A program made the translations under genes and the position numbers. Below, piece after piece: positions 52,107-62,805 of a stretch of DNA of 64,000 nucleotides (within the stretch, counting starts at the first letter, position 1; every line of letters begins with the position of its first letter). Source of the stretch: Multifurca ochricompacta (Eukaryota; Basidiomycota; Agaricomycetes; Russulales; Russulaceae). The stretch covers positions 49,343 to 113,342 of the forward strand of contig WTXG01000122.1 of NCBI GenBank assembly GCA_022496185.1. Direction: 5' to 3'. The notes beneath the pieces were generated by a model. It ran no database searches and was not told the origin of the DNA. It saw only the letters and a program-made list of their open reading frames with translations.

Positions 52107-54567
52107 ATGCCTCCTAAACGCAGCACTCCACCTAACTCCAAAGACCCTCACTCAGCGAAAACACTTTCTAAAACAACACCGTTAAAGAGAGATCTTCAAG
52201 GAAGTGAAGCCCACAGCTCTACACCTCAGCCAACAGCCCCGAAACGCTATCAAGAAATGACCTTCGACGCTTCCGAGAAATTCGTCGGGCCTATGCCAGT
52301 AAAGGAGTTTTTGAAGGAATTCGTTCCTGAGGCACGCGAAACACGGCCAACAGGTGGAATCTTGTTTGGCGAATCAACTGCCTCACAGCATGAGGACGCA
52401 TTTGCAAGTTTCACTTCCATCTGATGCATGGATGATTATATACTTACACCCAATATAGATTCAGGCTATTAAGACAGCTGGTCTTTGCCCCAAACTCAAA
52501 TTTAACAACACTACAACGTCTCGGGATGGGCCTTATCGGTTGAAACCTGATATATCCGTGTATTCAAGTAATCCTCGTCGCTCTGATGAGGGAAAGCCAC
52601 TGAATTGGAAAACGATGGAGATGTGGATCGAGAATAAGAACAAGGCTGACATATTCCGTGACTTGGAGACGATGAAGAAGAGGGGAGATGAAGCGAAGAG
52701 CCACATACGATTCTCGGATACCGCTTACCGAGCGTGCGGCCAGATGATCGCGTATGCTTCAGCACATCACCAATCCCAATTCCGTGTGTTTTCGTTTTCC
52801 ATCTTTCTTTTCGGTGAAAAGGGTCGTCTTCTTCGATGGGATCGCAGTGGCGTCATATACACAGAACCATTCGAGTGGCTTACCCAACACGACACCCTCC
52901 TCGAATTTATTTGGAGATTCAATTTCCTCTCCGACGTCGAGCGCGGCCATGACACTACCGTTACCCCTGTGACAGACGACGAAGCAGAGGTAGCACTTCC
53001 TAAACTGAAGAGATACCCTGGTTTGGAGAACACCAAGAAGGCAGATCTTCGAAGGTTCCTCGTTCACGACGATCGCAACACTGATGGAGATCTCAGATGT
53101 TACATTACACCGAGCGCAGTGTGGGATACAGGAGGTCTATTTGGTCGCTCTACATTCGGCTATATCGCATTTGATGTCGCAAGTACAAATCTGGTATACC
53201 TCAAGGATTTTTGGCGGACCGACCTTCCTGGAATTGAAAAGGAAGGGGATATATATCACAAGCTGCACGACGCACAGGTGCCCAACATACCAGAATTGGG
53301 TCCAGCTGGTGACGTTCCTGTGTCACCTGAGTGCACTGCCACCGCCTCGTTTGCCACACAAAGGACAAGGACACAGGACTATCTGACAATTCCTGACGGT
53401 GAACATGAGTGGTGTCCTGGTCAACCGCACGTCGATCCATATGTTCATTATCGACTGGTGTTGGAGACCCTTGGAAAGCCTCTTAGCGCATTCAAATCAA
53501 CAAGGCAGTTGTGCGAAGTTATTCGGGACGCGATCGTAGGTAAGGAATATCGTTTATTACTCATGGAATGTATGCTGATGGGTCACAACAGCTCACTCTG
53601 CAGCGTATGAGAGGGCTCAGATTCTACATCGGGATGTGAGCGCTGGAAACATCTTGATCACAGAGGAGGGCACTGGAATGTTAATTGATTGGGACTTGTC
53701 GAAGCAAGTGCACAAGGGCGTTGAGGAAGGTCCAAGGCAACATTCACGCACGGTATGTTATCTGTGAAGATTTCTCATGGATTATGTGCTAATTTGAATT
53801 GTGTGCAGGGTACATGGCAATTCATTTCGATTTCACGTTTAAGGGAACCTCGGTATACGGCTCATGAAGTCTCAGATGACCTGGAGTCATTTTTTTGGGT
53901 CCTCCTATATCAGATTGCAAGATGCAGGAATATCTTGAAGATGGATCTGTCAAATGACATGCAACAGGTGTTCGATGACTACATCAAGTTAAGTCATGAC
54001 CGTCTTGTCAGAGGCGGCCGTGGCAAACTTATCTGCCTCATTGGCGGTAACCTTTCTCCCCGAATCGTCAAGGATCTCCTTAGGACCGCAGAAGGGCATA
54101 TCAACATCCCCTGCACGAAGATAACCGAAGAACTACGTTCCCTTTTTCATGACTATTACCTGTATTTGATGCCACAACTGGGTTCAAGCCGACGGACCCA
54201 ATTAGAAATTGAAAAGAAGCGGCAGGGCGATTCACGAGTCAAAGAGGCTCAGGAGAAGCTTCGTTCTTCTGAATTTGTGTTATCAATCATGAACAAGTAC
54301 CTCGCATCTAAATGGGACATTGAAGACGACGGTAGCCTGGATAAGACGGATATAGGCCATGATGCATCGAAGAGCAGGGATCGGCGGAAGCGGAAGGCGG
54401 AAGATATTAGCTCGGGGGAGAAGAATTCAGATCAGATTCGTAGGTGGATGTTGCCACCCAGCTCAATACAACCGTCAAGTCATGAAGTTTCATCGCGGAG
54501 CAAAGGGACGAGTAAGACACTATACAGTAAATCATCGCAGAAATCAGTTTCTAGTTTACTGAAATAA
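52107..54567 (+). CDS. FunK1-type fungal protein kinase, gene A2
   Basis: Exact structural copy of A1 at an offset of 34208, with no indel over the whole gene: exons 52107 to about 52407, about 52459-53539, 53592-53752 and 53809-54567. Motifs [10 protein letters not shown] and IDWDLSK are intact. The N terminus ([15 protein letters not shown]) and the segment [20 protein letters not shown] follow A1. The segment [17 protein letters not shown] near 54040-54100 follows B1 and not A1 ([17 protein letters not shown]), so the gene is a mosaic. It would be a soluble kinase of unknown substrate. Unlike A1 it keeps its original 5' flank without a LINE. Confidence 0.87.
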
Positions 54568-55150
54568 TAACGAGTTTGTTATCGGGACTGCCTCTCTAGA
54601 TTTGTTTTAGATTTTGTTTTAGTGTCTGAAGTTGATCACCTGGTTTGATATCACCTTGTAGTCCTTTTGCTGCTGAGAGACGTATGCTACTCTCGGGCAT
54701 CTCATCATTTAGATGTACGAGTCGCATTTGATCGCACGTGTGGAAACAGAATCAAATGACTTAACATAAACATAAAAAACGCAAAACTTGGAGAACAATG
54801 GCCTGTAGTGTTAGGAAGGCGTAAGGGTCGAACCAGAACGTCGCCCGAAAACCGACCGCCAACACTCACATCGACATAGGACAGCATGGCATATCTCCGC
54901 GTATACACATAAGCACTCCTGTGGATTACTTTTGCGCGATATCTTAAAACTGTTATAAAGCCTCTGCGTCATCACCAAGTTGAAATCCTAACTCAAGCAT
55001 TTTCTCAATCCCTCATTCTCGTCTTCTTTCTCTCCCAGGCTGGATGTGCGGCACGATGTCGAAGTGCTCTGTCCGTTCCATTGAGCTGCTATTTGTTTCC
55101 ATGTTTGCGTCTACACGGTATGTATTATTTCTCGAGTTTTGATCAAATTC
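54568..55150. other. Kinase A2 3' flank
   Basis: Matches 20360-20930. No gene seen. Confidence 0.5.
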
Positions 55151-55375
55151 GACGCGAACGGTTAGTTGGCAGTTTGTAGAGGCCAGACACTCGTACTGGC
55201 AATTCAGAAGTGTAAGTTCATTAGAAAATCCCACCTTCAGTGATTCTCACCATGTTCTACTTGTCTCACAATATGTCCAAACCCAGATATTCCCCAGGAA
55301 GTCAAGCCCAAAAGTCTTCACCTCTCCCGGCACCACTAAATGACCTTCGACGCTTGCGAAAGATTCGTCGGACCC
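55150..55375 (+). pseudogene. Kinase B2, 5' fragment only
   Basis: Matches the 5' flank and first codons of kinase B1 (41985-42232): 'gttggcagtttgtagaggccagac', then ATG 55273 (SPGSQAQKS), then the frame carrying 'atgaccttcgacgcttgcgaaagattcgtcgg'. Homology stops at 55375. No catalytic part is left. Confidence 0.75.
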
Positions 55376-55689
55376 ACTACCACCACCCCAAAAGCCTTTC
55401 GTTTAGTCTTTAAAGCCTTCTCTTCAGCCGTTTTCAGCGTCTCATCAATGCCCGAAGCCTCTGCATTTCAAATGACTCTACTCTAGTTTTCTTTGCTTAT
55501 TCTAAGACCTTGCAGCACCAGCCATAACGTGCATGAGCGCAGCGCAGGCAGACTTAAACATATCATAAGCGCACTTTACCTCAGAGGCTTATTTCCCAAC
55601 CAGATCGCACACGGGTGTCTCCTAATAAAATAACCCTATGAGGCCGGATCTTGTTGATGGTTAAGCTCATAACTCCACCTGCCTGGCAT

Positions 55690-55815
55690 CGAGTCATGAA
55701 AACACGCCGTCGCTAAACTTAAGAGAAATAGACTTGCAAATCGAGTATAGGGATAATAATGATGGGATATTCCACTCTTTCGAGGAGCTAAAAGGAGTGA
55801 AGAAAATGAATAAGA
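55690..55815 (+). pseudogene. Possible decayed FunK1 kinase shred
   Basis: One frame reads LNLREIDLQIEYRDNNDGIFHSF followed by EELKGVKKMN. This lines up with the kinase segment [22 protein letters not shown] and GEMKRMKG of B1. It is short, but the position downstream of the B2 fragment fits. It may be a more diverged family member whose rest has decayed. Confidence 0.35.
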
Positions 55816-55840
55816 CTTGAAAAGTCATATATGGAATTGT

Positions 55841-56244
55841 TGTCGATTTGAGCAGCAGCGAGTTAGATAAGCGCTAGTTTAGTAGCGATAATTCAGTTTA
55901 GTTGGTTAAAACTAATAATATTATGTTTACCTAGTTTAGTAGCGATAACTGTGTGATGTAACGCGTTAACTAAGTAAGGTAAGAGATAAGATAAGTAATA
56001 CTCACTTCAGTTTAGTTGGTTAAAACTGAAGTGACAACTACATGAAGGGATGTCCTTAAATACTAAAAGAGAGTGTAATCCTAGTTTGTAGAACAATACT
56101 ATCTAAGTCCATTGTCCTACAGTCACAAGAGAGAATAAAGAGCGTTTGTGGATTGTCCTTTATCAATCAGTCAAAGCACGCCACAAGTGTGCATGGCGGT
56201 AATGCCACTCGGGTTGATCCGGTGGCTTTGGGTCCGTCTCAACA
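55841..56244 (-). mobile_element. Copia-type solo LTR (404 bp)
   Basis: Begins TGTCGATTTGAGCAGC and ends GTCCGTCTCAACA, flanked by the 5-bp duplication ATTGT (55836-55840 and 56245-56249). It has the internal repeated blocks 'cagtttagttggttaaaact' seen in other copia LTRs here. Confidence 0.82.
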
Positions 56245-56249
56245 ATTGT

Positions 56250-57288
56250 TAGGAGAGTTCGGAGCTCTGGGCCTGAAACCTTCCTTCTCTACCCGTTCTG
56301 ACCCGTCCTGTCTTCTCGCACGTTCAACCACTCGCACTTTGTCTCCAGCGTACTTGCCGGCTCGCTTTTCACCTCTGGACTCTTGTCACACCTCCATGCT
56401 TCAACTCAAGAACTACCTGCCGAGGCACCCTACTACAAGCCCCTTTCAGGTTGTCGACTCATGCCACAGTCACTGTTACATCGTCTGTCGTCAATGGATG
56501 TGGTCCCTGCCACTTGGGGTAGTATCGAAGGATGGGCATTGACGTGCTTCATGGACTACTTTCTTGTGCCTTCATCGGGTCCCTCCTTATACCACTTACA
56601 TCTTTACATACTAACCTTGGATTTGGCTCGTTTCATTCTGACCTCACGTATATTAGGATGGGTATCTTATCCATGAAATACCAGCTTCGTCTAACCTCTT
56701 CACCTCATTGCGTGCCACAGCCTTCGAAGGTAGCGAATGGTCTACCAAGTTTCAAGAGGTTTCGACATATTCGACGTATCCGATGTATCTACGGATTCGA
56801 CACATTCAGCTTCATCGACGCATTCAGCTTCATCGACGCATTCTGCATTATCGATGTTAACGACACTCGCCGCAGACCAGTCTCACCCATTTAGATTTGT
56901 GTGCTCGAGCCTTCAAGTGTAGCAAACGGCCTACCAGACTTGCAAGGCTACTAGTTTGTCTCAGCCTTATGATCGACATTGAACCCTTCTTCTCTTCTCT
57001 CTCCCGTCGCAGAATCTTGCGGAATCTCTCTCCGCTTCGAACTCAGCCTCACGATATTTACAGGATAATAAGCTTACCAGGTCTTTGGCCAGTAGATAGC
57101 TTGTGTCTCGACCCCTCCATAGCTCTCAGTTTTGCATCTTTCTTTTGATGAAACTGCCGGGTGGACAGGCCTGAGTCAATTTTATATGTAACTCTAACCC
57201 TGACAGTCATTCATTTTGGGGTGCATGTATTAAACTGGCCTTTTTTAAAGCATGTGAGACGAACATCACTTTTCAGGCCTCTGTCAAT
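56250..57288. other. Unclassified DNA with partial similarity to 1205-1570
   Basis: The part at 56590-57060 resembles the flank of the F-box-like relic at the window start. Near 56795-56850 an 18-bp unit ('attcagcttcatcgacgc') is repeated. No conserved protein is encoded. Confidence 0.4.
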
Positions 57289-57470
57289 TAGGGCTGCGCG
57301 CCGTACCCGTAGCTTACGGTATGACGGTGCCGTAGTACGGTGCCGTACCCGTACCGTGCCAGCTCAAGTCAATCATCGAGACGGACGGTTACGGGTACGG
57401 AAAACGCCGTCCGAACCCGTCAAAAAACGGCCGTAGACGGCATTAGACGGCATGGACGGCATTGACTGAA
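57289..57470. mobile_element. Possible hAT-like element end (family E)
   Basis: Starts TAGGGCTGCGCGCCGTACCCG, the type of tip seen in the hAT MITEs here, and continues with GC-rich blocks of 'acggtgccgta' and 'gacggcat'. No matching right end or target-site duplication was found, so the call is tentative. Confidence 0.3.
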
Positions 57471-57499
57471 TGAGCTTTAATCTTGTCATTAAGCCACCA

Positions 57500-57852
57500 A
57501 AACTCCCCCACTATAGTATCTTTACCTATTTAGATAGCAGATAAGTGTTAGCTAAATATGGTAAAGATAAGAGATAAGATAAACTAACTAATACTCACTT
57601 CAGTTTATGTGGTCAAAACTGAAGTGAACATGTACAGAATAGTGACCTTTTATACTGCTCAGAGGAGCATGACAATAAGTAGAATAAATATAGTTATTTA
57701 AATGTGACAAGACAGAAGGAATGTGTTGTACGTGCAATGTCTCTGAATCAATTATCTGACGCACTTTAGATTATCTTATCATAATCATAAGATCGAGTCC
57801 ACCCAGGAGCCCGGCTGTCTCCGGTCCCAGTTGCAACCGGCCCATCTCAACA
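57500..57852 (-). repeat. Copia-type LTR relic
   Basis: Contains 'ctcacttcagtttatgtggtcaaaactgaagtgaa' in two blocks and ends 'cggcccatctcaaca', as in the other minus-oriented copia LTRs. The start is unclear. Confidence 0.55.
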
Positions 57853-58034
57853 GCATATTATGGATTATGGAGTAGATTAGATTAGTGGATAGGGCACGAT
57901 CTCCCTCCGTTGCCTGACAAGAAGCAGTTGCATCTTGCACACACACAAGCTGATACTGCACTGGGTCGTTGAGCTGTCTATTAGTCTATATATTTGATTT
58001 TTTTGCCTTATTGTAATTGAATTTTGGTCTGCCA

Positions 58035-58443
58035 TGTTGAGCCGGTAACGGATCAGAGTTGGCCGGACCGGATCAGAGGTGACCGGAGTTGCCGGTACAA
58101 GACGGAGTTAAGTGGACATTGTAATATACCTACTGACATTCCACTCGTTTGTTATGATTACTTATGATTAAGATACAATCCTTCATGACCATAGCACAGC
58201 ACACTCTTTACAGTATTTAAGGACATTATTTCTGTGTTGTACACTTCAGTTTTGACCATTCACAACTGAAGTGAGTATTTACTTAGATTATCTTTACCAC
58301 GCGTATAGCTAACATTACTCGCGTAGTTATCTTGCTACCCGTTTAGGTAAAGACTAATTAATATATAGTTTTGACCATTCACAACTGAATTATCTTGCTA
58401 CCCGTTTAGGTAGCGCTTATCTAACCTCAGCTGCGTTTCCACA
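58035..58443 (+). repeat. Copia 5' LTR (409 bp)
   Basis: TG...CA ends. It contains the block 'gttttgaccattcacaactgaa' twice (about 58250-58275 and 58365-58390), an internal duplication that makes it longer than the solo LTR at 44998-45216. It is followed by 'ggttatgggccctgg', a candidate primer-binding region. Confidence 0.85.
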
Positions 58444-61400
58444 GGTTATGGGCCCTGGCCGTAACTGAATAATCCAGAAGAAGATCGACATTTTATTACA
58501 CAAGCTTCCTTTTCAGATCACGCGTTTTTTGATATCTCCCGAAAAGGCAAGCCTCTGTTCACTTGTAGAACCCCATTCCCCGGCTCCTGGAACCGGTGGA
58601 TCGGTGTAGACTGGGCCCCTCACCCGGGCTTCACGCGAGCCGTGCGAGGTAGCGTGGCAACGCTGAAGCACGTGTGAGTAATCCCTAACAAGGGACTGGA
58701 CTTCCGAGTTCAGAGCGTTACAGTTGGATACATCGGGGTTGGTCCGATCTTGATAATCTGGGTCTAACGCTCCACCCAGATTGAAAACCGTCGCTTAGCA
58801 GCATGGCCCCTACATTTTCATTCCCACCTTCAGCCACGATCGAGATCCTCGATGGAGCAAACTGGCCTACTTGGTCGGCACGCATGATGGCTATCTTCCG
58901 GATGAATGGCGTCCGGAACCACTTAGTCGGTCCCCCGCCTCCTACTCTCCCAGCAGACTGGGACGAAAAGGAAGGCGTTCTCGTAGGCGTCCTTGAAGTT
59001 TACACTCAGAAGGACATCTGGACGGCTGTAGCAGACGACACTAAGTTTGCTACTTGTAAAGCTAAGTGGGACGAGCTGCACCGTGTCTACGGAGGAGTTG
59101 GATCTATGTCTACATTCAACACTTGGGCGTCCCTCACAGGCACTGCCCTTGACGACTCCTCGCCAATGCTCCCGCAATTACAAAAGCTGAATGAAGCTCG
59201 CATCAGTCTCAAGAACAATGAGATGGAGATCTCCGATCTCCAATTTTCATTTATCCTCATCAAGGCTCTACCCGAGTCTTACTCAGCCGTCGCGTCAACG
59301 ATACTCGCTTCCGGTGCACCGTCGGGCCTTCTACCTCAGGTCATACAAGATTGTATTCTCAATGAGGAAGGTCGGCAATCCGGAGCTTCCGCGTCACTCA
59401 ACAAAGCCGCGCCCATCAAAAACAAAACAAATAAACCAAATATTAAATGCTATTATTGTCAGAAAAGCGGGCACAAGGCTACGGAGTGTCGGAAGAAGAA
59501 GAAGGATGCAGAGGACAAGAAGGCAACGGAGGCAGCGTCAGCCAATAAGGCGGTGAACGCTCACTTAGCTACCACTTCGGCATCAATTGTAGAGGTAGCC
59601 GACGACAATGACAAGCTCCGTGTTGCCCTGTACTCGGCTGAGAGATCCAGATGGATGATGGATTCTGGTGCGACTCATCACATTACCCCGCATCGATCAG
59701 ACTTCACGACATACAAGCTCGCACATGGAATAGTGCACTTAGGTGACAATTCTAATGTGAAGCAGATCGGGGTTGGGACCGTGGTATTCACTACCACTGT
59801 AGGGAACAAAGAGTCCGAAATCACGCTGAATAATGTCCTACACATTCCAGACGTGAAGACGCGCTTCATCTCAACGCATGCTCTTGCCCAAAAGGGGGCT
59901 CGGATCTCGTTCCAAGATAATCACTTTCAGATCTCAGTCCAAGACCGGACAGTAGCACGAGGCTACTTGGAGGCGAACCTTTACTGGTTGGACACCTCCA
60001 TGGCAGGCCTCAATGCGCACGCGCGCACTTCACTTCCTATCGACATCTGGCATCATCGCATGGGGCACATGTCATACGATGCCCTGAAGCGATACCATGA
60101 ATCTGTAAAAGGTATAACTCTCGATGCTCCGATCAGTCACGATCAGTCGCCGTGTTCCGGGTGCGAACTCGGGAAACAGTCGCGACTTCCCTTCAAGTCT
60201 TCTCACAAGCGATCGGACCGGCTACTTCAAATCGTACACAGCGATCTGGCCGGGCCGATGCAAGTCCAATCCATTCAAGGCGCACTTTACATCGCAACGT
60301 TTATCGATGACTACTCCAGGCATGGAGTGGTGTACTTCCTAAAGAGTAAGGATCAGTGTGCAGCCGCTTTCAAGAAATTCCTGGCCTGGGCTGAAACCCA
60401 GACTGCGGAGAAACTGCGCGCGCTACACTCTGACCGGGGAGGGGAGTATTTGTCAGGCGCTCTTCGATCAGTATTGGACGAGAAGGGAATTGAGCACAAG
60501 TTAACGATGCCGGGTTCACCACAACAAAACGGGATAGCCGAGCGATGGAACAGGACGATCCTTGACAAGGCGCGCTCGATGTTACATGGCGCCGGATTGT
60601 CCCTCGGCTTCTGGGAGTTGGCAGTGGACACTGCCGTGCATACTTACAACAGGACTCCCACCCGCACGATAGGTTGGCGCACACCGCATGAGCTCTGGAG
60701 TGCTGGTCACACTCCAGACGTTTCGTACTTCCGGGTCTTCGGATGCAAGGCATATGTACACGTGCCTGAGGACAAACGCAGGAAGCTCGATCCAAGATCG
60801 ATCGAGGCTACGTTTGTCGGGTATGAACCGGGTTCAAAGGGTTACCGGTTATGGAATAAGAGTACCCGAGCGGTCATCATGTCTCGCGACGTGATCTTTG
60901 ATGAGCGTTCCTTTCCATTTCAGGATAGTGGTGAGCCGTCCACTAGTTCTGAGAACCCCACGGCCCTTGAGGGGCCCCTGGCAGTTTCATTTCCTATGAC
61001 AGTCTCTACACAGGGACTAGGGGAGGTCCGTCCGCCAAGGACACCTTCCCCTGATGCTACACAACGCGCACAAGTTTCCATTCCTGTCACTCCGCCTTCT
61101 CGCGCCGCACTGCAAGAACCTCCACCCCGCGCACCACGAAACCGGACTTTCCGGGTTCAGCGGACCGGTGACCCTGCTTCACAGGTCGTGCCCCCTCGGA
61201 GACTGCGAGAGAACCCTCGCAGAAATCCACGGTACTTCGGCGAAGACAATGCCGAGTTGGATGATCAAGGGCGCCTGGGTGAACAGGCTTTGCTAGCAGC
61301 AGCCGCTTATCGCGACCCACTAACGTATCGGGAAGCGATGAAATCGGAGTTTGCAGGTGACTGGCAAGAAGCGTGCCAATATGAGATGGACGCACTAGCC

Positions 61401-61625
61401 AAGAATGGGACGTGGACCCTAGTGGACTTACCGGCGGACCGTAAGGCCATCAAGTCTAAGTGGGTATTCAAGCGCAAAGCCGATGGTCGCTTTCGCGCGC
61501 GCTTGGTAGCGAAGGGTTTTACTCAGATTCAGGGAATTGATTATGATGAAACATTCTCTCCAGTAGCTCGGTTCGAGTCCTTGCGACTCTTGCTAGCGTT
61601 GGCCGCGCTAGAGGATTGGGAGATC
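58035..61625 (+). mobile_element. Truncated Ty1/copia element
   Basis: 5' LTR at 58035-58443 (TGTTGAGCC to TTTCCACA), a leader of about 360 nt, and a gag-pol frame from 58803. It is cut at 61625 by sequence starting TAGTGTTTAAAAGTCC. The rest of the reverse transcriptase, RNase H and 3' LTR is not found in the window. Confidence 0.9.
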
Positions 61626-61628
61626 TAG
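58803..61628 (+). pseudogene. Copia gag-pol polyprotein, truncated in the RT (941 codons)
   Basis: ATG 58803 (MAPTFSFPPSATIEIL) opens an uninterrupted frame. The gag part is followed by a CCHC knuckle (CYYCQKSGHKATEC, about residue 217), protease (WMMDSGATHHI, about 285), pre-integrase and zinc part (IWHHRMGHMSYDALKRY, CSGCELGKQSRLPF), and integrase core (HSDLAGPMQ, DDYSRHGVVY, HSDRGGEYLSG, NGIAERWNRTI). Then comes the start of the reverse transcriptase (KWVFKRKADGRFRARLVAKGF, DETFSPVARFESLRLLLALAA). The stop TAG at 61626-61628 is the first three bases of the inserted element's tip, so everything after WEI is lost. All domains before the break look intact. Confidence 0.9.
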
Positions 61629-61840
61629 TGTTTAAAAGTCCGGTTGCCCTAACCGAAAAAGCGACCGGAACCGGACCGGACCCAACCGAATGCAACCGGA
61701 CCACCGGTTGCGGTTGCCCAGATTCTGTGACTTATCGGTTGCCGGTTGCATGCTATTACAGAATATTGAAAGACCGATGAAAACCGGTTTAGACCGGTTG
61801 CAACCGGTCTATTTCCATATATGGCATAGGACAAAGTCCA
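61626..61840. mobile_element. hAT-like element (family D) tip, right end not found
   Basis: Starts TAGTGTTTAAAAGTCCGGTTG and continues with many 'accggttgc' blocks in both orientations, as in short GC-rich hAT MITEs. The 8 bases before it (GGGAGATC) were not found again to the right, so the element is probably truncated or the right side was replaced. Confidence 0.45.
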
Positions 61841-61919
61841 CAGCCATGGGAATACCCAACTCGCGGATCTCAGTCATCCGAAGGAAATTCCCGCGGGCTC
61901 CTAAACTGGAAAGAAATGG

Positions 61920-62012
61920 CCAAAATTGGGGATTGAACCCAAGACCTCCAGTCAGAGCCATCATCTACAGGCACGCGCTCCCACTCCAACCACTGAGCCA
62001 CACAGTCTCACT
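61920..62012 (-). repeat. tRNA-derived SINE-like sequence
   Basis: On the minus strand an A-box-like TGGCTCAGTGGTT (62000-61988) and a B-box-like GGTTCAATCCC (about 61939-61929) stand about 50 nt apart. The B box sits in a perfect 5-bp T-arm stem (TTGGG and CCCAA). The acceptor stem is not clean. A Pol III promoter of this form with no intact tRNA suggests a SINE head; the tail and target-site duplication were not identified. Confidence 0.55.
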
Positions 62013-62621
62013 ACTAAAATCACACAATATATTATATATATGGTTATCCAGAGTATTATTAGATGTATATCCTAAGTATCATGAACGCGTTTTGTCGACA
62101 TGATGCGTTTGTGACGCATTTGTGACAATTTATCTGATTTTCCGACTACTTAGACTGACTGGTCATTCACTTTTGGAGTGGGTGCACACTTAGATTTCTT
62201 GTCTCAATCTCCAGTGGAGATTCACATGGCTAGCTATTAGACTGAGCATTCTACCTTACTTACAAGACACTAGAGTACATGTATTTAAGCAGGATATATT
62301 GAATAGACAGACCTCCAGCAGGGCCTATTGCCACTGCTTCGACTCCTTGCACGCGTGCCCCTCTTGAACCTTGACCGCGGCTCTTGTAGTTCGCTTTGAC
62401 ACTCTTGAATCAATTTGTTTTTGATAGCCTTGACCTTGAGCCTTGATCCCGGCCCTCTGTGGTTCACCTTGATACTGTGACTTGACTGATCCTTGACAGT
62501 CTCGACCTTGACCTTGCGCGCGCTCCATAACTTGAGGGACTGCGGCCTGAACGACCTTGACACAGCAGAAACCTGGGTGTGACATTAGAACAGACTTCTC
62601 AGAACTTAGAAACAAAGAACT
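62013..62621. other. Unclassified DNA upstream of a gag-like frame
   Basis: Begins with 'tattagatgtatatcctaagtat', which recurs near 63800. The part at 62285-62560 is rich in 'ccttgacc' and 'cttga' blocks and may be an LTR or leader. No protein recognised. Confidence 0.35.
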
Positions 62622-62645
62622 CACCCGAACCCGCAAGGCGACGAC

Positions 62646-62805
62646 GACGCGTCCCATTGCCCGAATCCCTGACCCACGACGTCTTCCGCGCGAGAGCCCA
62701 CAGACGCCTTCGACGGATGACGCGTCCCATTGCCCGAATCCCTAACTAACGATGTCTTCTTCCGCGCGAGAGCCCACAGACGCCTTCGACGGACGACGCG
62801 TCCCT
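62646..62805 (+). repeat. About 75-bp tandem duplication
   Basis: 'gacgcgtcccattgcccg' followed by 'cgcgagagcccacagacg' occurs at about 62646 and again at about 62719. A third 'gacgcgtccc' begins at about 62795. Confidence 0.75.

Larger units (their letters stand above)
46490..55375 (+). repeat. Segmental duplication unit 2 (CDA2, kinase A2, kinase B2 5' end)
   Basis: Direct copy of unit 1 in the same order. The last part (about 55150-55375) matches 41985-42232, the 5' flank and first codons of kinase B1, and ends abruptly after 'gattcgtcggaccc'. Unit 2 holds empty sites for MITE A1 (near 50390), the truncated LINE (51252-51266) and LINE1 (51812-51826), and carries its own MITE A2. Confidence 0.9.

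Noticed and set aside
61920..62012. Functional tRNA gene
   Set aside because: Boxes and the T arm are good, but I could not form a proper acceptor stem and the B box has a decayed CpG. A SINE-type relic fits better.
62646..62805. CRISPR-like array
   Set aside because: Only two to three copies of a unit of about 75 bp without regular spacers, in a eukaryotic genome. It is a plain tandem duplication.
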